A stretch of DNA of 64,000 nt from contig JACKCI010000001.1 of the NCBI GenBank assembly GCA_020634155.1, positions 496,001 through 560,000 on the forward strand, given 5' to 3'. Source of the DNA: Anaerolineales bacterium. GTDB taxonomy: Bacteria > Chloroflexota > Anaerolineae > Aggregatilineales > J027. The translations under genes were made by a program, and so were the position numbers. Below, one piece after another: positions 11,989-20,999 of the stretch; the first letter of the stretch is position 1, and every line of letters begins with the position of its first letter. Below the pieces are notes generated by a model. The model searched no databases. It was not told the DNA's origin and worked only from the letters and a program-made list of their open reading frames with translations.

Positions 11989-13269
11989 ATGAAAAAGTAC
12001 ATCCTCATCGTTCTTGTATTCATATTCACTTCCACGCTTTTTGTTGCTCCGGCTGCAGCACAACTCGGTCAGACCAACTATTGCGACGACTCAGTTAGTG
12101 TCGTTTACGGTGATTCAGTCACAGGCCAAATCACCAATGCCAATTTCGCTTCCGGATTCTGCTTTGAGGGACGCGCCAATGAGCAGATCGTGATAACGGT
12201 TACCGTCACGAATGGAAATCTACAACCATTCGTCTTTGTCAGCGACCCCAACCTTATTGAGGTTTTTAGCAGCAACGCTGACACCGCAGGCACTGAACAA
12301 ACTGTCGTCATTGGTTGGACAGTTCCTGAAAACGGACAATATCTCATCGGGGTATCACGCGCTGGGGTAGAATCAGGCACAACCACAGGTGGCTTTGAAC
12401 TCAAACTTGACCTCGGCAGCGGCTCCAGCGGAACTGGCCTCGGCAACCCTGAAGATGACCTAGTATTCAACGTAACCTGCACTATCAACGGGCAAACCAG
12501 TCAAGAAGTACGTGGGGGAGTACAGTTTTCGTTTATTAACGTCAATCCCGGCTACCCTTATACTGTCACTGTTTTCGGCCTAGATGATTTCGACCCTGTC
12601 CTCGCTGTTGAATATGGTGTCGGAATCGGCACCTGTAACGATGATGAGCCAGCAGCAGCAGGTAGTGAGTTAGCAGTTCCCGGCTTTGGCTATGTATCAT
12701 CCAATCGCCTCACCTCACAAGTTCGCTTTACAACCCGCAATCAAGGCGACCCCGTGAACATCACGGTTGGGGCACTTGGCGGCAATAGTGGGCAGTTTGT
12801 GATGGTACTAGAAGGGTTGGCAATTTCGCCCTCTACTGAGCTAGATGGCTTCGTCATTCGTGTTCCAAGTAGCGTGGCACAAGAGACCCTTGGAGTTTAT
12901 ATGGTCAGCCGTTACGCGGACCTCGACCCCATCCTCAGTGTTTGGAATGGCGAAGGGCTGAATCAAGCCTTTGACGAGTTTGGTGAGTTCTATCCTGATT
13001 ACATCGACTACAACAACCTCCTACAGGTCTTTGAATGTGATGACGCAGGAGCAGGTACCTGTGCAGACACCCCACCGTTCCCAACAACAGGCGGGACAGG
13101 GGTTCGTATCGCCAATGGCTCCAGCTACATCGGCGGCGAGTATGATGCAGGTATTGCGTTAATACCAGAGACCAGCGACCCCTTACTCTATGTCTTCGGC
13201 TCCTATAATGGTGCCAGCGCAGGAACCTATGCCATCATGGTTATTGGCAACGTTCCCGGCGAGCGCTAA
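11989..13269 (+). CDS. Secreted protein with PPC-like beta domains
   Basis: Protein of 426 residues with a clear signal peptide (MKKYILIVLVFIF core, cleavage near APAAA-Q). The mature part is acidic, Gly/Asn/Thr-rich and built of beta segments. Residues about 55-140 (FEGRANEQIVITVTV through GQYLIGVSRAG) resemble the bacterial pre-peptidase C-terminal (PPC) fold, and related segments follow. Paired Cys residues are scattered through it, compatible with disulfides made outside the cell. No catalytic motif is visible, so function is unknown; binding or envelope roles are possible. A start preceded by AGGGAGA supports the call. A shared terminator separates it from the convergent LysM genes. Confidence 0.75.
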   Translation: MKKYILIVLVFIFTSTLFVAPAAAQLGQTNYCDDSVSVVYGDSVTGQITNANFASGFCFEGRANEQIVITVTVTNGNLQPFVFVSDPNLIEVFSSNADTAGTEQTVVIGWTVPENGQYLIGVSRAGVESGTTTGGFELKLDLGSGSSGTGLGNPEDDLVFNVTCTINGQTSQEVRGGVQFSFINVNPGYPYTVTVFGLDDFDPVLAVEYGVGIGTCNDDEPAAAGSELAVPGFGYVSSNRLTSQVRFTTRNQGDPVNITVGALGGNSGQFVMVLEGLAISPSTELDGFVIRVPSSVAQETLGVYMVSRYADLDPILSVWNGEGLNQAFDEFGEFYPDYIDYNNLLQVFECDDAGAGTCADTPPFPTTGGTGVRIANGSSYIGGEYDAGIALIPETSDPLLYVFGSYNGASAGTYAIMVIGNVPGER

Positions 13270-13276
13270 ATCAAAA

Positions 13277-13303
13277 AGCGCCTCTCAAATGCTGAGGGGC
13301 GCT
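13277..13303. terminator. Bidirectional terminator between convergent genes
   Basis: Stem GCGCCTCTCA / TGAGGGGCGC (one G-U pair), loop AATGC. On the minus strand it is followed by TTTTTGATTT; on the plus strand only a looser T-rich tail follows. It serves the secreted-protein gene and the LysM gene, which face each other. Confidence 0.75.
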
Positions 13304-13328
13304 TGCTGCTTCAATTTTATTGCTCAAC

Positions 13329-13919
13329 TCAATTATAGAACCAGTTTTTAGCATAGTAGCCTGTCGCGGTACGAGCCTCAACTGCGACAGTTGCGGCGCT
13401 TGCCAATGCCGGAGGCAGGTTGATCAAAACGTAGAATTGACCGGAGGCATCCGTTGATGCTGTGTAATAAGGCACATATGGCAGATTCCCCAAGGTTGTC
13501 AAGCCAATGGTAATGCTGGTATTGGCTGGGAAGTTATAGCCACGCAACTCAAAGTTCTGATTGAGCGTCACCTTGGGAAAATAAATACGTGGTTGGGTCG
13601 TAGGCCCAAATGGGTTACCGGGATAAACTGCCCCGCCACCCGCGTTCGCTGGCACAACAACCTGAACGGGGTTCGGCCCCGACACACATAAAACTTGCCC
13701 CACATAAATCAGATTCGGATTTGCCAAGTTATTCCATTGCGCCAATAAAGGCCACTGAACGCCATACATTAGTCCGATACGAAAGAGGTTCTGCCCTACC
13801 TGTACCGTATGCGTTTGGGCACAGGCTTGAGGACTCGGAGCCGCCTCAGCGCGATGGAAAGGCACCATATTCAATCCCAGTGCCACGATGACCACTACGA
13901 ACAAGAATCGCTTGAGCAT
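13329..13919 (-). CDS. Secreted LysM-domain protein
   Basis: Protein of 196 residues. I take the ATG at 13919 because it gives a clean signal peptide (MLKRFLFVVVIVALGL, cleavage near AEAA) and follows AAAGGGAACC; an upstream in-frame start would overlap the preceding gene. One LysM repeat (THTVQVGQNLFRIGLMYGV to YVGQVLCV, about residues 37-80) would bind peptidoglycan glycan. The C-terminal region (about 105-196) is a beta-rich domain with an Ig-like look (FELRGYNFPANTSITIGL). It lies 37 bases downstream of the L,D-transpeptidase gene and probably shares its transcript. Confidence 0.82.
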   Translation of the reverse strand: MLKRFLFVVVIVALGLNMVPFHRAEAAPSPQACAQTHTVQVGQNLFRIGLMYGVQWPLLAQWNNLANPNLIYVGQVLCVSGPNPVQVVVPANAGGGAVYPGNPFGPTTQPRIYFPKVTLNQNFELRGYNFPANTSITIGLTTLGNLPYVPYYTASTDASGQFYVLINLPPALASAATVAVEARTATGYYAKNWFYN

Positions 13920-13956
13920 AAGGTTCCCTTTCTTTATGCTGATAAAGAACTTTAGA

Positions 13957-15102
13957 TTAGCTTTGAACATGTACGGGCGTACCAACTTCAGTCCAACGGA
14001 AAAACCATTCCGCCTCATCCGTTGGCATATTCACACATCCGTGACTCATGGGCTGCCCAAAGTTGTTGTGCCAGTAGGTGCCATGCAGCGCATACCCTTG
14101 GTAAAAATACATCACCCAAGGCACACCCGGTAGATAATAGCCGGGGCCGGACATTGTTTGAGAAGTGAGCTTCCAATAGACCCGATAATCTCCTAATACG
14201 GTTGCTGTACCCGGCAAACCACTCGACACTGATGTTGACCGCAACAAGACGCCGTTCTCATAGGCATAGACCATCTGATCCGAAAGATCAACCACAACCT
14301 GCTTGCCTGTTGCAATCGTAGGTGCAGGAACCGATGGCACACCGCCAGTCGGCACAAAACCTGTGCCTAATGCGTCATCAACCGCGGGGATAATCAACAC
14401 TTGACCAGCGAAAATCTGGCTGGGGTTACTGAGATTATTGACACGGGCAATGGTTGTCCATGTCAGGCCGAATTGTCGCGCAATACTCGATAGGTTATCA
14501 CCACTCTGTACCGTATAGGTGCGGTCTCCAGATGGCGCAGCCACCGCGGGAGGTGCCGCAGCAGGCGCAGTTTCAACAATAGTCGGGCCAGCCACCGCTG
14601 CTGTCTCTGGTTGAGTAGCACTAGCAGGATTGTTGACCACCAGACGCTGACCTGCATATATCTGATTTGGGTCACTAATGCCATTCCATGATGCGAGGTC
14701 AAGCCATCCGACACCGTATTGCCGCCCAATACTAGCAAGTGTCTGCCCCACTTCCACAATATGGTAAATGGCTATATCGGGCGCGGTGACAACAGGAGGA
14801 GCCACTGGTGCAGCACTTTCCGGCTGAACGGGCGCAGGAGCTACCGCAGCACCTGTCGGAATAATCAATTGTTGTCCAGCATAAATACGGGTCACATCGG
14901 TAATACCGTTGGCTGCCGCAATCGCATCTACAGTGACACCATAGCGTAAGGCAATCCGAAATAGATTTTCACCCGCTTGCACCACATGAATAGGTTGGGT
15001 GCCATCTTGGGCATCGGTAATTGCCAATGGGCTGAGGATTGCCACCGCCAGCACGAGTACGGGTATAAAGCGCAATAATTGCTTATGTTGTCTTATTTGC
15101 AT
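13957..15102 (-). CDS. L,D-transpeptidase (YkuD) with three LysM domains
   Basis: Exported cell-wall enzyme of 381 residues: signal segment 1-31, LysM repeats at about 38-82, 112-156 and 195-239 separated by Ala/Pro-rich linkers, and a YkuD domain at 266-380. The catalytic signature is complete: HGTYWHNNFG (His340) followed by SHGCVNM with Cys356. YkuD enzymes make 3-3 cross-links in peptidoglycan or attach proteins to it, so this is evidence for a peptidoglycan wall. I chose the ATG at 15102, which follows AGGAAG by eight bases; a GTG at 15120 would add six residues. It is first of a two-gene unit with the LysM protein. Confidence 0.92.
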   Translation of the reverse strand: MQIRQHKQLLRFIPVLVLAVAILSPLAITDAQDGTQPIHVVQAGENLFRIALRYGVTVDAIAAANGITDVTRIYAGQQLIIPTGAAVAPAPVQPESAAPVAPPVVTAPDIAIYHIVEVGQTLASIGRQYGVGWLDLASWNGISDPNQIYAGQRLVVNNPASATQPETAAVAGPTIVETAPAAAPPAVAAPSGDRTYTVQSGDNLSSIARQFGLTWTTIARVNNLSNPSQIFAGQVLIIPAVDDALGTGFVPTGGVPSVPAPTIATGKQVVVDLSDQMVYAYENGVLLRSTSVSSGLPGTATVLGDYRVYWKLTSQTMSGPGYYLPGVPWVMYFYQGYALHGTYWHNNFGQPMSHGCVNMPTDEAEWFFRWTEVGTPVHVQS

Positions 15103-15138
15103 CCTAAACGCTTCCTGCACCTTTACATATCTGTGTTA

Positions 15139-15169
15139 ATTATATGCGAGGACAAGAAGATTATGCCAA
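15139..15169 (-). promoter_or_regulatory. Putative promoter of the LysM/transpeptidase genes
   Basis: Minus strand -10 TATAAT at 15139-15144 with TTGGCA 19 bases upstream. The -10 is perfect; the spacing is long. Confidence 0.45.
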
Positions 15170-15177
15170 TTCAATGA

Positions 15178-15235
15178 TTGACAATCATGCAAAATCCTGC
15201 AACACTTGAATTTGCATAAATTCGCATATTTGCAA
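15178..15235 (+). promoter_or_regulatory. Promoter with candidate ArsR-type operator
   Basis: A perfect TTGACA at 15178-15183 precedes a weak AACACT 17 bases on. Directly downstream lies an imperfect inverted repeat at 15212-15235, TTGCATAAAT-TCGC-ATATTTGCAA (8 of 10 positions match). AT-rich dyads of this kind near the start are typical ArsR-family operators, and the next gene is an ArsR-type regulator. Autoregulation is inference. Confidence 0.4.
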
Positions 15236-15245
15236 GTACAGGATA

Positions 15246-16352
15246 ATGGTGATGGAACTCATTGTCATCCCACCCAAAATATCTGTGCGGTTTAGGGTAT
15301 CTCTGACTCATGATTTGCTTACACTAGCCCGCCTATTGCCAACCGCCGATAGTGTCGAGGGATTAAGTGACTGGACACGTCGGGCCGCCACCCACCTCAC
15401 ACCTGATGGACGGGCCATCCTCAACCGTCTCAGTATGTGTATGCTATTTGCTGCCGGATTGCAGGGGTATTTTGTTGAGCAAATTCCGGAAGAAGAGGAT
15501 ACGGATTTCGAGGCAATTTGGCTGCATCTGAACGCGCTTGACCCTGCGCTCATTCAGGCAGCCGCGCAGCAAGGTCTAGCGGAGTATCTTGTGCGTGTCG
15601 AAATTATGGGTAAGAACATGGCCCTCCCCCAATCACCTGCGCTTTTAAGTGATTTGGTTACTCAGGCCCAGCATCACCGCGAACTCAACTGGCAAAATCC
15701 CACACCCTTGACCATGAGTAGCGATGAATTTGCGGAACTCTTGCTGAACGGGCAGGCTCTAAAACAAGCGATTCTTGATGGCCTAGCATATTTATGGCAT
15801 CACATTTACCAATATGAAGCCAGCAATAGTCTTGAGCAAGCAGTTGCGGCGGTTCACTATCACCACGCTCAAAATTATAGTAATGATTTAGTCCCTGTCT
15901 TTCGTGCGGTTACAGGGCGTAATCTGCCCGACCACCTGAAATCACAGTTAGCCCAAGTGCGCCAAGTTGAACTTATCCCCTCTTGTCACCTAGGGGCCTA
16001 TATCACAGTCTCGCAGTTCGGCGAAAAGTGGTGGATTGGCTTTAACGCAAATCTGGTTGACGCCAGTCAAAGCACCCTCCCTTCAGTAGCAGACCTCTAT
16101 CCTGCCCTGAAAGCCTTAGCTGATGAGACCCGCCTCAAAATCGTGAAATTATTAACCCACCGCGAACTCAATGTGGGCGAAATTGCTGACGCCTTGAACT
16201 TGACCCAATCCACCGCGTCACGGCACTTAACGTTATTGGCAAAAACCGACATCTTACAACTGCGGCGGGATGGCACGATGCGTTATTACCAAGTTCATCC
16301 TCAGACCCTTATTGAGATCAGCAATCGCCTAAAGGAGTTAGCTCATGAGTAA
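15246..16352 (+). CDS. ArsR-family transcriptional regulator with long N-terminal domain
   Basis: Protein of 368 residues. The last 90 or so form an ArsR-type winged helix: LYPALKALADETRLKIVKLL, then LNVGEIADALNLTQSTASRHL as the recognition helix-turn-helix, then the RRDGTMRYYQVHP wing. The first 270 residues are mostly helical with no Cys-based metal site and are far longer than in classical ArsR/SmtB proteins; they resemble the DUF5937-type N-terminal part found on some ArsR-like regulators of Gram-positive bacteria. Its stop overlaps the start of the exporter gene, so it almost certainly controls the two ABC genes that follow. The inducer is unknown. Confidence 0.82.
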   Translation: MVMELIVIPPKISVRFRVSLTHDLLTLARLLPTADSVEGLSDWTRRAATHLTPDGRAILNRLSMCMLFAAGLQGYFVEQIPEEEDTDFEAIWLHLNALDPALIQAAAQQGLAEYLVRVEIMGKNMALPQSPALLSDLVTQAQHHRELNWQNPTPLTMSSDEFAELLLNGQALKQAILDGLAYLWHHIYQYEASNSLEQAVAAVHYHHAQNYSNDLVPVFRAVTGRNLPDHLKSQLAQVRQVELIPSCHLGAYITVSQFGEKWWIGFNANLVDASQSTLPSVADLYPALKALADETRLKIVKLLTHRELNVGEIADALNLTQSTASRHLTLLAKTDILQLRRDGTMRYYQVHPQTLIEISNRLKELAHE

Positions 16353-18195
16353 TTTCCAAGCATGGAAGCGAATGATGCGCTATCTGAAAGCCTATCAAAA
16401 GTGGGTTATCGTAGCCTTCATCAGCTTGATGGGCGGCAATGCACTGCAAATTGTCATCCCACGCATCTTGGGGGATGTGATTGACATCGGCATTGCCCGT
16501 CAAGATAGCCAATATATGCTGGCAGCGGGTTTGCTCATTATTGGGCTGGGGATTATACGTGGGGCCTTTGGCTTTTTCTCACGTTACTATGGTGAGCGTC
16601 TGTCCCACTTTGTTGCCTATGACATCCGCAACGAGACCTATGATAGGGTACAGAATCTGTCCTTCTCTTACCACAATCAAGCTCACACGGGCACGCTTAT
16701 CACTCGCGCCATCAGTGATGTCGATGAAGTCCAGCGCTTCTTTGGGTTTGGGGTTATCGACGGCCTAAATACCCTCATGCTACTCGTCGGGGTGATTATC
16801 GCCATGATGCTAGAGAGCGTTCCCCTCACCTTGATCACCATGCTACCCTTGATTCCGCTGATGTATTTGTCATATCGCTTTACCTCCGCGGTTGACCCGC
16901 GCTGGAAAAAGGTGATGGAGCGCATACAAGTTCTCAGTGACCATTTGCAAGAAAATGTCATCGGCGCTCAGGTGGTACGAGCCTTCGCCCGTGAAGGCTA
17001 TGAGATGAAGAAATTCTCAGATGAGAATGCCAAGCTCTATGAAGAACAGCTTGACCTTATCCATCAATGGACATTGTTTTTGCCACTCAGCCAGTTCATT
17101 GTCGCCCTAACCACTGCGCTCGTCCTATTCTTTGGCGGCATCATGGCCCAAGAAGGAATCGGCGGGGTCACAGTTGGCACCATTGTGTCGTTCAATGCCT
17201 TCGTGCTGCTGCTGGGTCAGCCACTGCGTTTTGTCGGATTTGTCATCCTGCAAATGACCCAAGCGATTACCAGTTCTCACCGTGTTTTCGAAATCATAGA
17301 TGAACCAATTACGGTTGACGACGCGCCCAACGCAATCGAAATGCCCTCCATTCAAGGTCATGTCTTGATTGAAAATGTCAGTTTTGCTTATGAGGACACT
17401 CCAGGTAAGCCTGTATTGAGGAACATCAACCTTGAGGCCAAATCGGGGCAGATTGTCGCGTTGTTGGGCAAGACTGGCTCCGGCAAAAGTAGCCTAATTA
17501 ACCTCATCCCTCGCTTCTTTGATGTCACCGAAGGGCGTATCCTAATTGATGGGATCGACATCCGAGATGTCAAGCTCAATAGCTTGCGCCGTCAAATAGG
17601 GGTTGTTCTCCAAGAGTCCATCCTATTCTCAGCTACCATTCAAGAAAACATCGCCTTTGGGCGACCCGACGCCACTTTAGAGCAAGTCATTGCTGCTGCC
17701 AAAGCTGCCAATGCTCACGACTTCATTTTAGAATTTCCCGAAGGCTATCAGACCGAAATTGGTGAACGGGGCGTCACGCTTTCTGGCGGGCAACGCCAAC
17801 GGGTCGCTATCGCTCGCGCTTTGTTGATTGATCCCCATATTTTGATTTTGGATGACTCAACCAGCAGCGTGGATACCAAAACCGAGTATGAAATTCAAGA
17901 GGCCCTTAGCCGCTTGATGGAAGGCCGTACAACCTTCGTCATCGCCCAACGTCTCACCACAGTACAAAACGCTGATCAGATCATCGTACTTGAACAAGGC
18001 GAAGTCGCTGAACACGGTACGCACCAAGAATTGCTCGACCTAAACGGCCTTTATGCCGAAATCTATCGTTTACAGCTTGCTGACCAAGACCGCCTTAAGC
18101 GTGAATTGATGGCACTCGGTGGGTTGTTAGAAAAAGAAGAAAAACGCGCCACTGGCGAAGTCCGAAAAATGCGAATGTCATTCGGTGGGAGTTAA
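16345..18195 (+). CDS. ABC exporter half-transporter, degenerate-site subunit
   Basis: Protein of 616 residues with six membrane helices (about 20-310) and a C-terminal ATPase. Walker A is LLGKTGSGKSS and the signature LSGGQRQRVAIARAL is canonical. Walker B ends LDDSTSSVD, so the catalytic Glu is Asp, and the switch reads FVIAQRLTT, so the H-loop His is Gln. This is the pattern of TM287, BmrC and LmrC, where one subunit of a heterodimer carries the non-hydrolysing site. Its partner is the next gene. It overlaps the regulator gene by 8 bases. Probable drug or lipid export at the cytoplasmic membrane. Confidence 0.93.
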   Translation: MSNFQAWKRMMRYLKAYQKWVIVAFISLMGGNALQIVIPRILGDVIDIGIARQDSQYMLAAGLLIIGLGIIRGAFGFFSRYYGERLSHFVAYDIRNETYDRVQNLSFSYHNQAHTGTLITRAISDVDEVQRFFGFGVIDGLNTLMLLVGVIIAMMLESVPLTLITMLPLIPLMYLSYRFTSAVDPRWKKVMERIQVLSDHLQENVIGAQVVRAFAREGYEMKKFSDENAKLYEEQLDLIHQWTLFLPLSQFIVALTTALVLFFGGIMAQEGIGGVTVGTIVSFNAFVLLLGQPLRFVGFVILQMTQAITSSHRVFEIIDEPITVDDAPNAIEMPSIQGHVLIENVSFAYEDTPGKPVLRNINLEAKSGQIVALLGKTGSGKSSLINLIPRFFDVTEGRILIDGIDIRDVKLNSLRRQIGVVLQESILFSATIQENIAFGRPDATLEQVIAAAKAANAHDFILEFPEGYQTEIGERGVTLSGGQRQRVAIARALLIDPHILILDDSTSSVDTKTEYEIQEALSRLMEGRTTFVIAQRLTTVQNADQIIVLEQGEVAEHGTHQELLDLNGLYAEIYRLQLADQDRLKRELMALGGLLEKEEKRATGEVRKMRMSFGGS

Positions 18196-18201
18196 ACATC
18201 T

Positions 18202-20016
18202 ATGCGTGCATCAGCATTGGAAGAAGCAAAAAACTTCGACTGGGAAGTTACCAAACGGCTATTCAGCTACCTCAAGCCCTACAAGCGTCAAATTGTGATT
18301 GCTCTACTGGGAGCCAGCTTGACCGTAGCCGCCAACCTCGTCGGGCCACCTTTAGTCGGGTATGCCGTCGATGAGGGCATCAATCATAACAACATCTCAG
18401 TCATTGGGGTCGGCGTTTTTGGCTATATCATTGTACAGGCGTTTGGGCTATTTGGATTTCGGCTGCAATTATGGAATATGGCCCAAGCTGGACAACGGGT
18501 CATCCAAAAACTGCGTGATGAGCTATTTGAGAAAATTCAGAGTTTCTCGATGTCCTTTTTCTCAAATTATGAAACCGGACGTCTAATTGCACGGGTCATT
18601 AGCGATGTCAATGTACTGCGAGAGGCCATCACTTTTGCCGTTGTTGGAACCTTCCGCGATTTCATGATTCTAGTTGGTATGCTCTTGACCATGAGCTTCA
18701 TCAACCTACCCTTAACAGGGGTCGCAGTCACCACAATGATTGTCCTGATCATCATCGCCAATTATTGGCGTGTCTTCGCACGTAAAACCTATCTGCGTGT
18801 CCGCGAGACCAATGCCACCGTCAATGCCGAACTCTCAGAAGCCTTTAGTGGTGTGCGGGTGACCCAAGCCTTCGCCCGCCAAGGCTACAACTACGACCGC
18901 TTCCATGACAAATTAAATGAAGATTTACGGGCTGCCAATGTTAAAGCCACATTGGTAGCGGCGCTCTTCTTCCCTAGCATCGAATTGGTTGCAGGGGTTT
19001 CAACAGGCGCATTGGTGTATATTGGCGGCATCCTAGTAATAGAAGGCCATCTCAGTGTCTTCACCTTAGTTACCTTTGTCCTCTATATTGGGCAATTGTT
19101 CTTCCCGATTCGGATGTTGGCCCAACGCTATAACATGTTCCAATCGGTAATGGCTGCTGGCGACAAAATCTTCATGCTGCTCGACCGCCCCATTGACATC
19201 CAAGATGCGCCCGATGCCGTCGAACTGCCTACCATTCAGGGCCATGTAAAATTTGACCATGTAGGCTTCACCTACAAAACAGACTCCGAAGATGAGATGG
19301 TGCTGCATGACGTCTCACTCGATATCCCAGCAGGCCATACCGTTGCCCTCGTCGGGCATACCGGCGCAGGCAAGAGTACCATCATCAAACTGATTATGCG
19401 GATGTATGATATTACCAGCGGTAGTTTAACAATTGACGGCTATGAAGTCAGCAAAGTGACTCAGCAAAGTTTGCGTCGTCAAATGGGGGTTGTCCTTCAA
19501 GAAAGTCACCTCTTTTCTGGCACCGTAATGGATAACATCCGCTATGGTCGGCTGGAAGCCACCGATGATGAGGTTATTGAAGCCGCTAAAGCAGTTGGGG
19601 CTGATGAGTTTGTCGCCAAGCTGGAACAAGGTTATCAGACCGAAATCCGCGAGGGTGGCTCTAATCTCTCCGCTGGTCAAAAACAATTACTAGCCTTTGC
19701 CCGCGCCCTGCTTGCTGATCCACGCATCCTCATATTGGATGAAGCCACTAGCAGCATCGACACCCAAACCGAGAAGATTATCCAAACGGCTCTCCAACGC
19801 CTGCTAGAAGGCCGTACCAGTTTTGTGATTGCCCACCGCCTGAGTACCATCACCGCTGCTGACTTGATTGTGGTCATGGATCATGGCGAAATCATAGAGA
19901 TGGGCACCCATGAAGAGTTGCTAAAACTAGGTGGTATCTATCATGGTCTTTATACGATGGCCTATGCACGCCCACTGGAAGGCACATTACTGGAAGAACC
20001 TGCATCAGGCGATTAG
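18202..20016 (+). CDS. ABC exporter half-transporter, catalytic subunit
   Basis: Protein of 604 residues, partner of the preceding gene (6-base gap). It has six membrane helices, then Walker A LVGHTGAGKST, Walker B LILDEATSSID with the catalytic Glu, and switch FVIAHRLST with His intact. Its signature is altered to LSAGQKQLLAFARAL. In heterodimers of the TM287/288 type the working site combines the Walker motifs of one chain with the good signature of the other, which is exactly what this pair offers. The N-terminus (NFDWEVTKRLFSYLKPYKRQI) is typical. A terminator follows. Confidence 0.93.
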   Translation: MRASALEEAKNFDWEVTKRLFSYLKPYKRQIVIALLGASLTVAANLVGPPLVGYAVDEGINHNNISVIGVGVFGYIIVQAFGLFGFRLQLWNMAQAGQRVIQKLRDELFEKIQSFSMSFFSNYETGRLIARVISDVNVLREAITFAVVGTFRDFMILVGMLLTMSFINLPLTGVAVTTMIVLIIIANYWRVFARKTYLRVRETNATVNAELSEAFSGVRVTQAFARQGYNYDRFHDKLNEDLRAANVKATLVAALFFPSIELVAGVSTGALVYIGGILVIEGHLSVFTLVTFVLYIGQLFFPIRMLAQRYNMFQSVMAAGDKIFMLLDRPIDIQDAPDAVELPTIQGHVKFDHVGFTYKTDSEDEMVLHDVSLDIPAGHTVALVGHTGAGKSTIIKLIMRMYDITSGSLTIDGYEVSKVTQQSLRRQMGVVLQESHLFSGTVMDNIRYGRLEATDDEVIEAAKAVGADEFVAKLEQGYQTEIREGGSNLSAGQKQLLAFARALLADPRILILDEATSSIDTQTEKIIQTALQRLLEGRTSFVIAHRLSTITAADLIVVMDHGEIIEMGTHEELLKLGGIYHGLYTMAYARPLEGTLLEEPASGD

Positions 20017-20033
20017 CCCGCGTTTGACCAACC

Positions 20034-20066
20034 AATAGCCCGGCAGGTTGTCGGGCTATTTTGTTT
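20034..20066 (+). terminator. Terminator after the ABC exporter operon
   Basis: Stem AATAGCCCG / CGGGCTATT with a nine-base loop, followed by TTGTTTT. Clear intrinsic terminator. Confidence 0.85.
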
Positions 20067-20108
20067 TCCCAAAGCGCTGGTAAACTTGTAGGGCAACATA
20101 AAGGAGAC

Positions 20109-20999
20109 ATGGGTTTGCTTGAGTATCAATTGCTCTCGCCCGAAGAAGAAATCGAAGAAACTTTCCCCTACCGACGGGTATGGCGGGCATTGGCCCTCGA
20201 AATGGGCCTTTTACTGCTCATCGTTGGGGTTATCTATGTACTGATTCAAGCGGGTGTCCTTGCTAATCAGTACACTCCAACCCTCAGCTTAGTAGTGGCG
20301 GTATTACCCATCGGTTTGTTTTATGCTGTCTCAGTGCGACGTGAACTTCAAGCCATCCAACCCCGCTCCCAGCTATCGGTTATTCTGTTGCTGAGTATCA
20401 TTGCAGCCAACGGGGTGGCATGGCCGTTCATTCATTTGGTGATTACCCCTGACCACTGGCTACCCGAGGCAGGCTTTTTCTCCCGAATCATCGGCTACAC
20501 ACTGACTCTCGGTATAGTGGGAGAAATCACAAAGTATCTTGTAGTGCGCTATACGATATGGCCGCAACAGATACGAATGCGGCTAGATGGCATCGCTTAC
20601 AGTGTACCCGCTGCCTTGGGCTATGCCTTGATAATGAATGTGCAATATATTTTGAACGAAGACCCCTTGCTAACATCCGCTATCTTTCGGGTTGTCATCA
20701 ATGTGTATTTGCATATCGCCGCTGGCGCAGTTATGGGCTACTTTCTGGCGGAACTCGCTATCAATCCCAATGGGCCGTTTTATTGGTTCCCAATGGGACT
20801 GAGTCTTTCAGCATTTCTAGGCAGTCTCTACTTTGTTTTTCGCCGTGTGTCCATCTCAAGCGGGCTAGGCAGTCGTCCGCTGGGCGGCATTCTACTCAGT
20901 ATTGCCTTTGCCATATTGATACTCGGCATTCTTAGCTTCATCATCGAAAATGCTGAAGAACGGGCTGCGGCCCGTCAAGGAGTACGGCGTATCCGATGA
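20109..20999 (+). CDS. PrsW-like polytopic membrane protein
   Basis: Protein of 296 residues with about eight membrane helices. Three segments resemble the PrsW/glutamic intramembrane protease family: VGEITKYLVV (family EExxK), RLDGIAYSVPAALGYALIMN (family DGxxYxxxxxxGFxxxEN) and LHIAAGAVMGYF (family HxxxxxxxGY). However, the first Glu of EExxK is Gly and the Glu of the EN pair is Met, so protease activity is doubtful. I chose the ATG at 20109, directly after AAGGAG; a start at 20061 would lie in the preceding terminator tail. Its stop overlaps the next gene (ATGA). Confidence 0.6.
   Translation: MGLLEYQLLSPEEEIEETFPYRRVWRALALEMGLLLLIVGVIYVLIQAGVLANQYTPTLSLVVAVLPIGLFYAVSVRRELQAIQPRSQLSVILLLSIIAANGVAWPFIHLVITPDHWLPEAGFFSRIIGYTLTLGIVGEITKYLVVRYTIWPQQIRMRLDGIAYSVPAALGYALIMNVQYILNEDPLLTSAIFRVVINVYLHIAAGAVMGYFLAELAINPNGPFYWFPMGLSLSAFLGSLYFVFRRVSISSGLGSRPLGGILLSIAFAILILGILSFIIENAEERAAARQGVRRIR

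Noticed and set aside
13919..14018. Upstream start for the LysM protein at 14018
   Set aside because: It would overlap the end of the transpeptidase gene and put 33 residues before a clean signal peptide; the ATG at 13919 has a Shine-Dalgarno sequence.
20061..20108. Upstream start for the PrsW-like protein
   Set aside because: It begins within the tail of the exporter terminator, and AAGGAG lies just before the ATG at 20109.
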